A DNA stretch of 64,000 nt from positions 62,001-126,000 of the forward strand of contig LJHW01000008.1 of NCBI GenBank assembly GCA_001295865.1. The letters run 5' to 3'. The position numbers and the translations under genes are program-made. This DNA comes from a beta proteobacterium AAP65 (lineage in GTDB: Bacteria; Pseudomonadota; Gammaproteobacteria; Burkholderiales; Burkholderiaceae_C). Of this stretch, positions 52,035 to 60,326 are shown in pieces. The notes under the pieces were generated by a model, which was not told the origin of the DNA, did not search any database, and worked only from the letters and a program-made list of their open reading frames with translations. Position 1 is the stretch's first letter; the number at the start of each line of letters is the position of its first letter.

Positions 52035-53876
52035 TCAGGCCGCGTTGCGCACCGTTGGTGCCGGCGCGGCTTCGGTGCGCGGCCGTGCCGCGCCCAGGCA
52101 GCTGACCAGCGCCTCCACCAGCGCGGCGCCGTTCATGCCTCGGTCGACCGGCATCACGTGGGCTGCGGGCAGTGGCTGGCCGGGCTGCGTGCCCAGCGTG
52201 CCGTGCACGGCGGCGTGGTCGGTCTGGCCGTCCACCAGAAAAACGGTGCGCGCCAGGGCGCCGGTGTCGCGCAGCTGGGTCAGTTCCCAGGCCGTGCCGC
52301 GGCGTTTTGTGTTGAAGCCGCGCAGGTCCACCACCACGGCGTCGCAGCCCTGCAGCAGGCGCTGCACGGCCTCTTGCCACATGTCGGCAAAGCAGAAGTA
52401 CTCGTTGACGCGGTAGCGGCCGTCGGGGTCGGGCTGGTCGTCCAGCATGGAGATGCGGCGGCGCAAGGTGGTGCTGTCGGCGATGAAGCTGTCGCGCAGG
52501 CGCCCGCGCAGAAAGGCGGCGGCCTTGGCCGGGTCGATGGTGTGCGCGGCCATGTCGGTGCCGCCGATGAGCACGATGGGGCCGATGAAACGCCAGCGGT
52601 ATTCCAGTTCGTCCATCAGGCGCTCGCCGCGGCTGTCTTGCGCAAACACGCGCAGCACCAGCAGGCGCTGGTTGCTGGCCAGGGGCTGCAGGCCGTAGCG
52701 CGTGACGCCCCAGTACACCAGCAGCGCCAGTGCGCTGGCGCCGGCCAGCTGCAGGTTGCTGGGGTCGATGAGCGAGGCGCCCTGGAACATGGTCTCGATG
52801 GCCATGGCCACGCCCGAAACCGCCAGCATCCAGCTGAACACCTGGAACTGCGCATCGCTGAACACCTTCTGCGCGTAGGCCAGGCCTATCCAGCTGAGCA
52901 TGAAAAACGCCGCCACGCCGCCCAGGGCCAGCGCGCCGCCGATGATGGCGCTGCGCGTGAGGGTGTCATCGGGTTGCAGCAGGTCCCAGGCCAGCGCGCC
53001 CGTGCCCAGCGCCACGACGAAGATGGTGAGCATCGCCGCGCCCAGCAGCGGTACCAAGGTGCGCTTGATGCGGTCGACCATGGTCAGGAAACACAGGCCG
53101 ATGGCCACCAGCGCGATGAAGCAGGACGACAGCAGCTTCAGCAGCACCGGGTGCTGCACGAGGTTCAGCGCCACCAGCATGGGGCCCAGCACCAGCAGCG
53201 CAGCGGGCAGCTTGAACTTCCAGCCCCACACCTGGGCCATCGCGGCGAGCCGGCGCCCCCAGGCCGCTGGGGCCCAGGCGCGCAGCAGCACGCCCAGCGC
53301 GGTGAGCGCCGCCACGCCGGCCAAGGCCCAGAGCGCGGCATATCGGCCGCCAGCGCCGGCCAGCGAGGTGACGATGGCCTGCATGGCAAAGGCCGCGAAG
53401 GTGGCCGGGGCGAAGTAGACCCAGAACAGCCGCCCGAAACGCGCGGCCGACACACCCAGCAGCACCACCGGCCCGCAGAAGGCGGCGAACATGAAGAAGG
53501 AGATCGCCCACGAGAGCAGCCCGTCGCCAGGGTTCTCGAATCGGTAGAAGAAGGCGGTGGCCGCCATGGCTGAGTACAGCGTCAGCACGCCCAGCAGCAC
53601 GGCCAGCACGCGCCGGCGTTGGCGGTCGATGGCCTTCAGCAGGGCCTTGCCGTGCAGCAGCGCCGCCGGCATGGCATTGCGGTTCAGAGCGGCTGCTGCG
53701 GGCGCCATCATGAAGCCGCGCAGGCGCCGTCGGTACAGGCGCAGCACCCAGGGTGCGCTCAGCTGCGCCAGCACCATCACCACGATGCCCAGCCAGGTGA
53801 AGGCCACGCTCAGGTCCAGCGCCTCGGCCGGCGAGGGCGCAGAGGCTGCCAGGGCGGCGGCAGTGGGGGTGTCCAT
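52035..53876 (-). CDS. Uncharacterised polytopic membrane protein with soluble C-terminal domain
   Basis: The 613-residue product has about eleven hydrophobic helices between residues 15 and 375 (for example AFTWLGIVVMVLAQLSAPWVL, RVLAVLLGVLTLYSAMAATAFF, LVPLLGAAMLTIFVVALGTGA). A cytosolic domain follows (385-600) with alternating strands and helices: LLVLRVFAQDSRGERLMDEL, RFIGPIVLIGGTDMAAH, WQEAVQRLLQGCDAVVVDLRGF, TAWELTQLRDTG, RTVFLVDG. This W..V..L...VV.DL.....WEL pattern recalls Rossmann/TIR-like domains of other bacterial membrane proteins, but I cannot assign a family. It is convergent with the PEP-CTERM pair and divergent from a DUF938 gene with only 21 bases between starts. Confidence 0.75.
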   Translation of the reverse strand: MDTPTAAALAASAPSPAEALDLSVAFTWLGIVVMVLAQLSAPWVLRLYRRRLRGFMMAPAAAALNRNAMPAALLHGKALLKAIDRQRRRVLAVLLGVLTLYSAMAATAFFYRFENPGDGLLSWAISFFMFAAFCGPVVLLGVSAARFGRLFWVYFAPATFAAFAMQAIVTSLAGAGGRYAALWALAGVAALTALGVLLRAWAPAAWGRRLAAMAQVWGWKFKLPAALLVLGPMLVALNLVQHPVLLKLLSSCFIALVAIGLCFLTMVDRIKRTLVPLLGAAMLTIFVVALGTGALAWDLLQPDDTLTRSAIIGGALALGGVAAFFMLSWIGLAYAQKVFSDAQFQVFSWMLAVSGVAMAIETMFQGASLIDPSNLQLAGASALALLVYWGVTRYGLQPLASNQRLLVLRVFAQDSRGERLMDELEYRWRFIGPIVLIGGTDMAAHTIDPAKAAAFLRGRLRDSFIADSTTLRRRISMLDDQPDPDGRYRVNEYFCFADMWQEAVQRLLQGCDAVVVDLRGFNTKRRGTAWELTQLRDTGALARTVFLVDGQTDHAAVHGTLGTQPGQPLPAAHVMPVDRGMNGAALVEALVSCLGAARPRTEAAPAPTVRNAA

Positions 53877-53897
53877 GGGGCGCGGACAATGTAGGCC

Positions 53898-54533
53898 ATG
53901 ACGCGCCCCGACACACCCCCTACCGTCGCCGCACCGGCCGATCTGCCCTTCAGCCCCGCGGCCGAGCGCAACGCGCCGCACATCCTGCGCGTGCTGCAGG
54001 GCTGGCTGCCGCCAGCAGCCGAGGTGCTGGAGATCGCCAGCGGCACCGGCCAGCACGCCCAGCACTTTGCGCAGGCGCAGCCGCAGTGGCGCTGGTGGCC
54101 CACCGAGGCCCAGGCCGCGGCACTGCCGGTGCTGCAGGCGCGTTGTGCGGGCCTGGCGAATGTGCAGGCCGCGCAGGTGCTGGATGTGGTGGCACCGGCC
54201 TGGCCCGTGCCCGCGGGCGCCTTCGACGCGGTGGTGGTGGCCAACCTGCTGCACATCTCGCCCTGGCCGGCCACGGCGGCCTTCTTCCGCGGTGCGGCGC
54301 AAGCGCTGCGGCCGGGCGGCTGCGTGGCCGTTTACGGGCCCTTCGTGGTGCCGGGCGAGCCACTGGTGCCCAGCAACGCCGCTTTCGACGCCGACTTGCG
54401 TGCGCGCGACGCCCGCTGGGGGCTGCGTTCCCTGGCGGAGGTTCAAGCCGTCGCACTGGCGGTGGGCCTGCGCCTGGCCGACCGCTGCGACATGCCGGCC
54501 AACAACCTGCTGCTGCGCTGGGTGGCGGCATAA
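53898..54533 (+). CDS. DUF938 family SAM-dependent methyltransferase
   Basis: The 211-residue protein begins the conserved part with SPAAERNAPHILRVLQGWLP. It has the SAM motif VLEIASGTGQHAQHFAQAQP (residues about 43-62), WWPTEAQ, VVVANLLHISPW, and YGPFVVPGEPLVPSNAAFDADLRARD. These fit the DUF938 family of probable class I methyltransferases. The substrate is unknown. Its start is 21 bases from the divergent start of the membrane protein gene. A short 7-bp hairpin at 54533-54555 could end the transcript. Confidence 0.87.
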   Translation: MTRPDTPPTVAAPADLPFSPAAERNAPHILRVLQGWLPPAAEVLEIASGTGQHAQHFAQAQPQWRWWPTEAQAAALPVLQARCAGLANVQAAQVLDVVAPAWPVPAGAFDAVVVANLLHISPWPATAAFFRGAAQALRPGGCVAVYGPFVVPGEPLVPSNAAFDADLRARDARWGLRSLAEVQAVALAVGLRLADRCDMPANNLLLRWVAA

Positions 54534-54731
54534 GGCTTCACTTCAGGCGAAGCCTCAGTTGATAATCGCCGGAACATGACGCCAGCCGCGAAGGCTAAGC
54601 TCTGCGCCGCAGGGTGCCTTCGGGGTCTGGCTCACCGGCCGGCACCGAGCCCGCGGCCCCCACGCCCACCGGTGTGAGGGGCAGCCCCGGCGGTGGCACC
54701 CTGCAACCCCGCCCTTGGCGCACCGCGCCCC

Positions 54732-55649
54732 ATGCGCTTCGACCTCACCACGCTCAACCTCGTGCTTGCCATCGCCGACACCCGCAGCATCACGCGCGGC
54801 GCCGAGCGTGAGCACCTGGCGCTGGCCGCGGCCAGCAAGCGCCTGAGCGACCTCGAAGCCCGCTTCGGCGTGCCGCTGTTCGAGCGCCACGCGCGCGGCG
54901 TGTTGCCCACCGAAGCCGGCCGCGCGCTGGTGCGCCACGTGCGCAGCCTGCACGCCAGCCTGCACGCGCTGGAAAGCGAGGTGGTGGAGTTCTCGCGCGG
55001 CATCCAGGGCCACCTGCGCATCGCGGCCAACGCCGGTGCCATCAGCGAGTGCCTGCCGCCCGACCTGGCGGCGTTTTCGCAGGCCCACCCCAAGATCCGC
55101 ATCAGCCTGGAAGACCTCACCAGCGCCGACATCCAGGCCGCCGTGGCCGAAGGCCGTGCCGATGTGGGCATCTTCGTGGCGCCCGTGCTCGACAACCGGC
55201 TCGACACGCGCACGTACCGCCACGGGGCCTTGGCCGCGATGGTGCCCGCCGGCCACGTGCTGGCCACGCGCAGCGAGGTGGCCTTCGACGACCTGCTCGA
55301 CCACGACATCGTCGGCCTGCACCAGGGTGCCGCCGTGCACGAGCTGATGCGCGCCGAGGCCGAAGGCCAGGGCCGCGTGCTGAAGGCGCGGCTGCAGGTG
55401 CGCGGCTTCGACGCCATCGCGCAGCTGGTGGAAGCCGGCCTGGGCGTGGCCGTGATGCCCGCTGCCGTGGCGCAGCGTTTTGCGCAGCTCTTTCGCGTGC
55501 AGGTGCTGCCCATGCGCGACGCCTGGGCGCAGCGCAGCTACCTGCTGGGCGTGCGCCGGCAAGAGGTGCTGCCCACCGTAGTGCAGCGTTTTGTCGACGC
55601 GCTGTGCCCCGCCCCACTTTCTTCTTCTTCAGGAGACCCCCAGCCATGA
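54732..55649 (+). CDS. LysR-family regulator upstream of leuCDB
   Basis: The 305-residue protein has an N-terminal winged helix ([61 protein letters not shown] in pieces, residues 3-62) and a periplasmic-binding-protein-like effector domain ([21 protein letters not shown] to VAVMPAAVA). It is encoded in the same direction as leuC and its stop lies inside the leuC start (ATGA overlap), unlike the common divergent arrangement. The leuC ribosome-binding site AGGAGA is within its last codons. The target is probably the leu genes or an unlinked gene; effector unknown. Confidence 0.9.
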   Translation: MRFDLTTLNLVLAIADTRSITRGAEREHLALAAASKRLSDLEARFGVPLFERHARGVLPTEAGRALVRHVRSLHASLHALESEVVEFSRGIQGHLRIAANAGAISECLPPDLAAFSQAHPKIRISLEDLTSADIQAAVAEGRADVGIFVAPVLDNRLDTRTYRHGALAAMVPAGHVLATRSEVAFDDLLDHDIVGLHQGAAVHELMRAEAEGQGRVLKARLQVRGFDAIAQLVEAGLGVAVMPAAVAQRFAQLFRVQVLPMRDAWAQRSYLLGVRRQEVLPTVVQRFVDALCPAPLSSSSGDPQP

Positions 55650-57070
55650 CCGCCAGGACGCTCTACGACAAGCTGTGGGACGAACACGTCGTCCACACCG
55701 AAGAAGACGGCACCGCCGTGCTCTACATCGACCGTCACCTCGTGCACGAGGTGACCAGCCCGCAGGCCTTCGAAGGCCTGCGCCTGGCCGGGCGCAAGGT
55801 GTGGCGCGTGAGCAGCATCGTCGCCACGGCCGACCACAACACGCCCACCACGGGCTGGGAGCTGGGGCTGAACGGCATCACCGATGCCGTGAGCAAGCTG
55901 CAGATCACCACGCTGGACGCCAACATCCGCGCCAGCGGTGCCGCGGCTTACTTCCCCTTCATGGACAAGCGCCAGGGCATCGTGCACGTGATCGGGCCCG
56001 AGAACGGCGCCACGCTGCCGGGCATGACGGTGGTGTGCGGCGACAGCCACACCAGCACGCACGGCGCCTTCGGCGCGCTGGCGCACGGCATCGGCACCAG
56101 CGAGGTCGAGCACGTGATGGCGACGCAGACGCTCTTGGCCAAGAAGGCCAGGAACATGCTGGTGAAGGTGGAAGGCGCTATAGGCCGCGGCGTCACCGCG
56201 AAAGACGTGGTGCTGGCCATCATCGGCAAGATCGGCACCGCCGGCGGCACCGGCTACACCATCGAGTTCGGTGGCAGCGCCATCCGCAGCCTGAGCATGG
56301 AAGGCCGCATGACGGTGTGCAACATGGCCATCGAGGCCGGCGCACGGGCGGGCCTGGTGGCGGTGGACGACAAGACGATCGCCTACTGCCAGGGCCGGCC
56401 CTTCTCGCCCAAGGGCGTGGAGTGGGAGCAGGCCGTGGCGCACTGGCGCACGCTGCACAGCGACCCCGGCGCACACTTCGACGTCGTGGTGGAACTCGAC
56501 GCCGCGCAGATCCAGCCCCAGGTGACCTGGGGCACCAGCCCCGAGATGGTGTTGCCCGTGGACGGCCGTGTGCCCGACCCCGACAAGGAAAGAGACGCCA
56601 CCAAGCGCAGCGCCATCGAGCGTGCGCTGGTCTACATGGGCCTGCAGCCCAACAAGGCCATCACCGACATCCGCATCGACAAGGTCTTCATCGGCAGCTG
56701 CACCAACAGCCGCATCGAAGACCTGCGCGAGGCCGCGGCCGTGGTCAAGCGCGTGGGCCAGAAGGTGGCCGGCAACGTGAAGCTGGCGTTGGTGGTGCCC
56801 GGCTCGGGCCAGGTGAAGGCGCAGGCCGAAGCCGAGGGCCTGCACGAAATCTTCAAGGCCGCGGGCTTTGAATGGCGCGAGCCCGGCTGCAGTATGTGCC
56901 TGGCGATGAACGCCGACCGCCTGGAGCCCGGCGAGCGCTGCGCCAGCACCAGCAACCGCAATTTTGAAGGCCGCCAGGGCGCGGGGGGGCGCACCCACCT
57001 CGTCAGCCCCGCGATGGCCGCCGCGGCCGCGCTGAACGGCCATTTCGTCGATGTCCGGAGGATTGCTTGA
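55646..57070 (+). CDS. leuC: 3-isopropylmalate dehydratase large subunit
   Basis: The 474-residue aconitase-family subunit carries a 4Fe-4S cluster held by Cys in IGSCTNSR and in GCSMCLAMN. With LeuD it isomerises 2-isopropylmalate to 3-isopropylmalate in leucine synthesis. [49 protein letters not shown] and [18 protein letters not shown] are typical. AGGAGA lies 9 bases before the ATG. The start overlaps the LysR stop and the end overlaps the leuD start. Confidence 0.97.
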   Translation: MTARTLYDKLWDEHVVHTEEDGTAVLYIDRHLVHEVTSPQAFEGLRLAGRKVWRVSSIVATADHNTPTTGWELGLNGITDAVSKLQITTLDANIRASGAAAYFPFMDKRQGIVHVIGPENGATLPGMTVVCGDSHTSTHGAFGALAHGIGTSEVEHVMATQTLLAKKARNMLVKVEGAIGRGVTAKDVVLAIIGKIGTAGGTGYTIEFGGSAIRSLSMEGRMTVCNMAIEAGARAGLVAVDDKTIAYCQGRPFSPKGVEWEQAVAHWRTLHSDPGAHFDVVVELDAAQIQPQVTWGTSPEMVLPVDGRVPDPDKERDATKRSAIERALVYMGLQPNKAITDIRIDKVFIGSCTNSRIEDLREAAAVVKRVGQKVAGNVKLALVVPGSGQVKAQAEAEGLHEIFKAAGFEWREPGCSMCLAMNADRLEPGERCASTSNRNFEGRQGAGGRTHLVSPAMAAAAALNGHFVDVRRIA

Positions 57071-57717
57071 TGGATGCCTTCACCCTGCACACGGGCCTGG
57101 TGGCCCCGATGGACCGCGCCAACGTCGACACCGACGCCATCATCCCCAAGCAGTTCCTGAAGAGCATCGCGCGCAGCGGCTTCGGGCCTAACTTGTTCGA
57201 TGAGTGGCGTTACCTCGACCCGGGTGAGCCCGGCCAAGACCCGGCCAGCCGCAAGCCGAACCCCGATTTCGTGCTGAACCAGCCGCGTTACGCGGGTGCT
57301 TCGGTGCTGCTGGCGCGCCAGAACTTCGGCTGCGGCAGCAGCCGCGAGCACGCGCCCTGGGCGCTGCAGCAGTACGGCTTCCGCACCATCCTGGCGCCGA
57401 GCTTTGCCGACATCTTCTTCAACAACTGCTTCAAGAACGGCTTGTTGCCCATCGTGCTGAGCGAGGCACAGATGGACCGGCTCTTCGACGAAGCGGCCGC
57501 CTTCCCTGGCTATCAGCTCACCATCGACCTGCCGCGCCAGGTGGTGGTGAAGCCCGATGGCAGCGAGCTGCCTTTCGAGGTGCAGGCCTTCCGCAAGTAC
57601 TGCCTGATCAACGGCTTCGACGACATCGGTCTGACGCTGCGGCACCAAGACAAGATCAAGGCCTTCGAGGCCGAGCGCCTGGCCAAGATGCCCTGGCTCG
57701 CCCACACCGGCCTCTGA
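57070..57717 (+). CDS. leuD: 3-isopropylmalate dehydratase small subunit
   Basis: The 215-residue swivel-domain partner of LeuC has the family signatures [41 protein letters not shown] and [22 protein letters not shown]. The ATG at 57070 shares its A with the leuC stop codon, giving translational coupling and matched subunit amounts. GGAGG lies about 10 bases upstream. leuB follows after 16 bases. Confidence 0.97.
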   Translation: MDAFTLHTGLVAPMDRANVDTDAIIPKQFLKSIARSGFGPNLFDEWRYLDPGEPGQDPASRKPNPDFVLNQPRYAGASVLLARQNFGCGSSREHAPWALQQYGFRTILAPSFADIFFNNCFKNGLLPIVLSEAQMDRLFDEAAAFPGYQLTIDLPRQVVVKPDGSELPFEVQAFRKYCLINGFDDIGLTLRHQDKIKAFEAERLAKMPWLAHTGL

Positions 57718-57733
57718 ACGAAAGCACACACCC

Positions 57734-58843
57734 ATGAGCATGAAGATCGCCATCCTGCCGGGCGACGGCATCGGCACCGAGATCGTGGCCGAGGCCGTGA
57801 AGGTGATGCAGGTGCTGGACCTGCCCTTCGAAACCGAAACTGCGCTCGTCGGCGGCGCCGCCTACGAGGCCCACGGTCACCCGTTGCCCGACAGCACGCT
57901 GCAACTGGCCAAGGACGCCGACGCCATCCTCTTCGGCGCCGTGGGCGACTGGAAGTACGACAAGCTCGAACGTGCGCTGCGCCCCGAGCAGGCCATCCTG
58001 GGCCTGCGCAAGCACCTGGGGCTGTTCGCGAACTTCCGGCCGGCGCTGTGCTACCCGCAGCTCACACACGCATCGAGCCTGAAGCCCGAACTCGTGGCGG
58101 GCCTGGACATCCTGATCATTCGCGAGCTGACCGGCGACATCTACTTCGGCCAGCCGCGCGGCCGCCGCACCGCGGTGGATGGGCACTTCCCCGGCGCCGA
58201 AGAAGCCTTCGACACCATGCGCTACAGCCGGCCGGAGATCGAGCGCATCGCGCACGTGGCTTTCCAGGCCGCGCGCAAACGCAGCAACAAGGTGACCAGC
58301 GTCGACAAGGCCAACGTGCTGGAAACCTTCCAGTTCTGGAAAGACGTGGTCACCGAGGTACACGCGGCGCACTACCCCGATGTCGAACTGCAGCACATGT
58401 ACGTCGACAACGCCGCGATGCAGCTCGTGAAAGCGCCCAAGGCCTTCGACGTGGTCTTCACCGGCAACATGTTCGGCGACATCCTCAGCGACGAAGCCGC
58501 CATGCTCACCGGCAGCATCGGCATGCTGCCGAGTGCCAGCCTCGACGTGAACAACAAGGGCCTTTACGAGCCCAGCCACGGCAGCGCACCCGACATCGCC
58601 GGCAAGGGCGTGGCCAACCCGCTGGCTACAATCTTGAGCCTTGCCATGATGCTGCGTTACACCCTCCAGCAACCCGCCGCCGCCGAGCGCGTGGAAGCTG
58701 CCGTGCAGGCCGTGCTCAGCGCCGGCCTGCGCACCGGCGACATCTGGAGCGAAGGCACCACAAAAGTGGGCACGCAAGCCATGGGCGACGCGGTCATCGC
58801 GGCCCTCACCGGCAAAACCATCACCACCATTACCAAGAGCTGA
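57734..58843 (+). CDS. leuB: 3-isopropylmalate dehydrogenase
   Basis: The 369-residue NAD-dependent decarboxylating dehydrogenase makes 2-oxoisocaproate, the leucine precursor. Signatures are [38 protein letters not shown], the Tyr/Lys catalytic region [20 protein letters not shown], and [26 protein letters not shown] with the metal aspartates. [20 protein letters not shown] is the NAD site. TACAAT at 58626-58631 inside the gene could be a promoter feeding asd. Confidence 0.97.
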   Translation: MSMKIAILPGDGIGTEIVAEAVKVMQVLDLPFETETALVGGAAYEAHGHPLPDSTLQLAKDADAILFGAVGDWKYDKLERALRPEQAILGLRKHLGLFANFRPALCYPQLTHASSLKPELVAGLDILIIRELTGDIYFGQPRGRRTAVDGHFPGAEEAFDTMRYSRPEIERIAHVAFQAARKRSNKVTSVDKANVLETFQFWKDVVTEVHAAHYPDVELQHMYVDNAAMQLVKAPKAFDVVFTGNMFGDILSDEAAMLTGSIGMLPSASLDVNNKGLYEPSHGSAPDIAGKGVANPLATILSLAMMLRYTLQQPAAAERVEAAVQAVLSAGLRTGDIWSEGTTKVGTQAMGDAVIAALTGKTITTITKS

Positions 58844-58872
58844 AGCTCTCGGATCGTCTCGCCCCCACTTCT

Positions 58873-58910
58873 GGACCCCGGCGACACGGCCGGGGCAGCA
58901 GCAGGGGTCC
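58873..58910 (+). promoter_or_regulatory. Inverted repeat between leuB and asd
   Basis: GGACCCC and GGGGTCC enclose a 24-base insert that can itself pair (CCCCGGC with GCCGGGG, overlapping the outer arm). It may be a weak terminator or a structured leader for asd. No T-run follows. Confidence 0.3.
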
Positions 58911-58943
58911 GGACAACCTGGTTGGTAGAAAGGCAAGACTGAG

Positions 58944-60071
58944 ATGGCACTCGTAGGATTGGTTGGCTGGCGCGGCATGGTCGGCAGCGTGTTGATGGAC
59001 CGCATGCAGGCCGAGGGCGACTTCGCGCTCATCGAGCCGCTGTTCTTCAGCACCAGCAACGCGGGCGGCGCCGCCCCCGCGCAGGCGAAGAACGAGACGA
59101 CGCTGCAAGACGCCCACGACATCGAAGCGCTCAAGCGCTGCGACATCGTGCTCACCTGCCAGGGCGGCGACTACACCAGCGCCGTCTACCCCAAGCTGCG
59201 CGCCGCGGGCTGGAACGGCCACTGGATCGATGCCGCCAGCACGCTGCGCATGAACAGCGACGCCGTCATCGTGCTCGACCCGGTGAACCTGCCCGTCATC
59301 AAGCAGGCGCTGGCCGCCGGCGGCCGCAACTGGATCGGCGGCAACTGCACCGTGAGCTGCATGCTGATGGGCGTGGGCGCGCTCTACAAGGCCGGCCTCG
59401 TGGAGTGGATGAGCACGCAGACCTACCAGGCCGCCAGCGGCGGCGGCGCGCAGCACATGCGCGAGCTGCTCACGCAGTACGGCACGCTCAACGCGGCGGT
59501 CAAGCCGCTGCTGGACGACCCCAAGAGCGCCGTCCTGGAGATCGACCGCCAGGTCATCGCCAAACAACGTTCGCTCTCTGCCATTGAGACCGCCAACTTC
59601 GGCGTGCCGCTGGGCGGCTCGCTCATCCCGTGGATCGACAAGGATCTGGGCAACGGCATGAGCAAGGAAGAGTGGAAGGGCATGGCCGAGACCAACAAGA
59701 TCCTCGGCCAAGGTGAAGGGTTCAGCGCACCCGCGGTGCCGGTTGACGGCTTCTGCGTGCGCGTGGGCGCCATGCGCTGCCACAGCCAGGCGCTGACGCT
59801 GAAGCTGAAGAAGGACGTGCCCGTGGCCGACATCGAGGCCATGATCGCCGCCGACAACGCCTGGGTGCAGGTGGTGCCGAACACGCGCGAGGCCACGCTG
59901 CAGCACCTCACGCCTGTGGCCGTGACGGGCACCATGACCATCCCTGTGGGCCGCATCCGCAAGCTGGCGATGGGCCCCGAGTACGTGGGCGCCTTCACCA
60001 TTGGCGACCAGCTGCTTTGGGGCGCTGCCGAGCCGCTGCGCCGCATGCTGCGCATCCTGCTGGATGCCTGA
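58944..60071 (+). CDS. asd: Aspartate-semialdehyde dehydrogenase
   Basis: The 375-residue NADPH-dependent enzyme reduces aspartyl phosphate to aspartate semialdehyde, the branch point to lysine, diaminopimelate, threonine and methionine. The nucleotide site [17 protein letters not shown], the catalytic Cys in [12 protein letters not shown] and the basic residue region [19 protein letters not shown] are typical of the gram-negative class. GTAGAAAGGCAAGACTGAG precedes the ATG, with AAAGG as ribosome-binding site. It lies 100 bases after leuB, a conserved order in Burkholderiales. Confidence 0.97.
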   Translation: MALVGLVGWRGMVGSVLMDRMQAEGDFALIEPLFFSTSNAGGAAPAQAKNETTLQDAHDIEALKRCDIVLTCQGGDYTSAVYPKLRAAGWNGHWIDAASTLRMNSDAVIVLDPVNLPVIKQALAAGGRNWIGGNCTVSCMLMGVGALYKAGLVEWMSTQTYQAASGGGAQHMRELLTQYGTLNAAVKPLLDDPKSAVLEIDRQVIAKQRSLSAIETANFGVPLGGSLIPWIDKDLGNGMSKEEWKGMAETNKILGQGEGFSAPAVPVDGFCVRVGAMRCHSQALTLKLKKDVPVADIEAMIAADNAWVQVVPNTREATLQHLTPVAVTGTMTIPVGRIRKLAMGPEYVGAFTIGDQLLWGAAEPLRRMLRILLDA

Positions 60072-60326
60072 ACCGCTGCGGGATGCCTGCCGCGCCGCCC
60101 CCGCGCGGCGGGCCGTTGCCCCTTGGCAACAAGGTGCAACGGCCGCCGAAACAAAGCATTTCGCCCGCAGTTCATCAGCCTCTGCGTGAGCTTGCGCGCG
60201 TATATGCTTGATACTGTTGCGATTTCTGTCACACGGCGGGCCCATCCGGGGCCCGGATCCGTCTGACTCGAAGGGACAGCGGTCGGCTTCCACGTGAGCC
60301 GTGACCGTCCTGCGTGGGGGAATGCC

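Noticed and set aside
54533-54555. Hairpin AGGCTTC/GAAGCCT after the DUF938 gene as an intrinsic terminator
   Set aside because: Only 7 bp with a 9-base loop and no T-run; too weak to list as a feature of its own.
60072-60326. Promoter or RNA element in the gap before fimV
   Set aside because: TATATGCTTGATACT near 60200 looks promoter-like, but no pair of boxes has acceptable spacing, and no convincing hairpin or riboswitch pattern was found.
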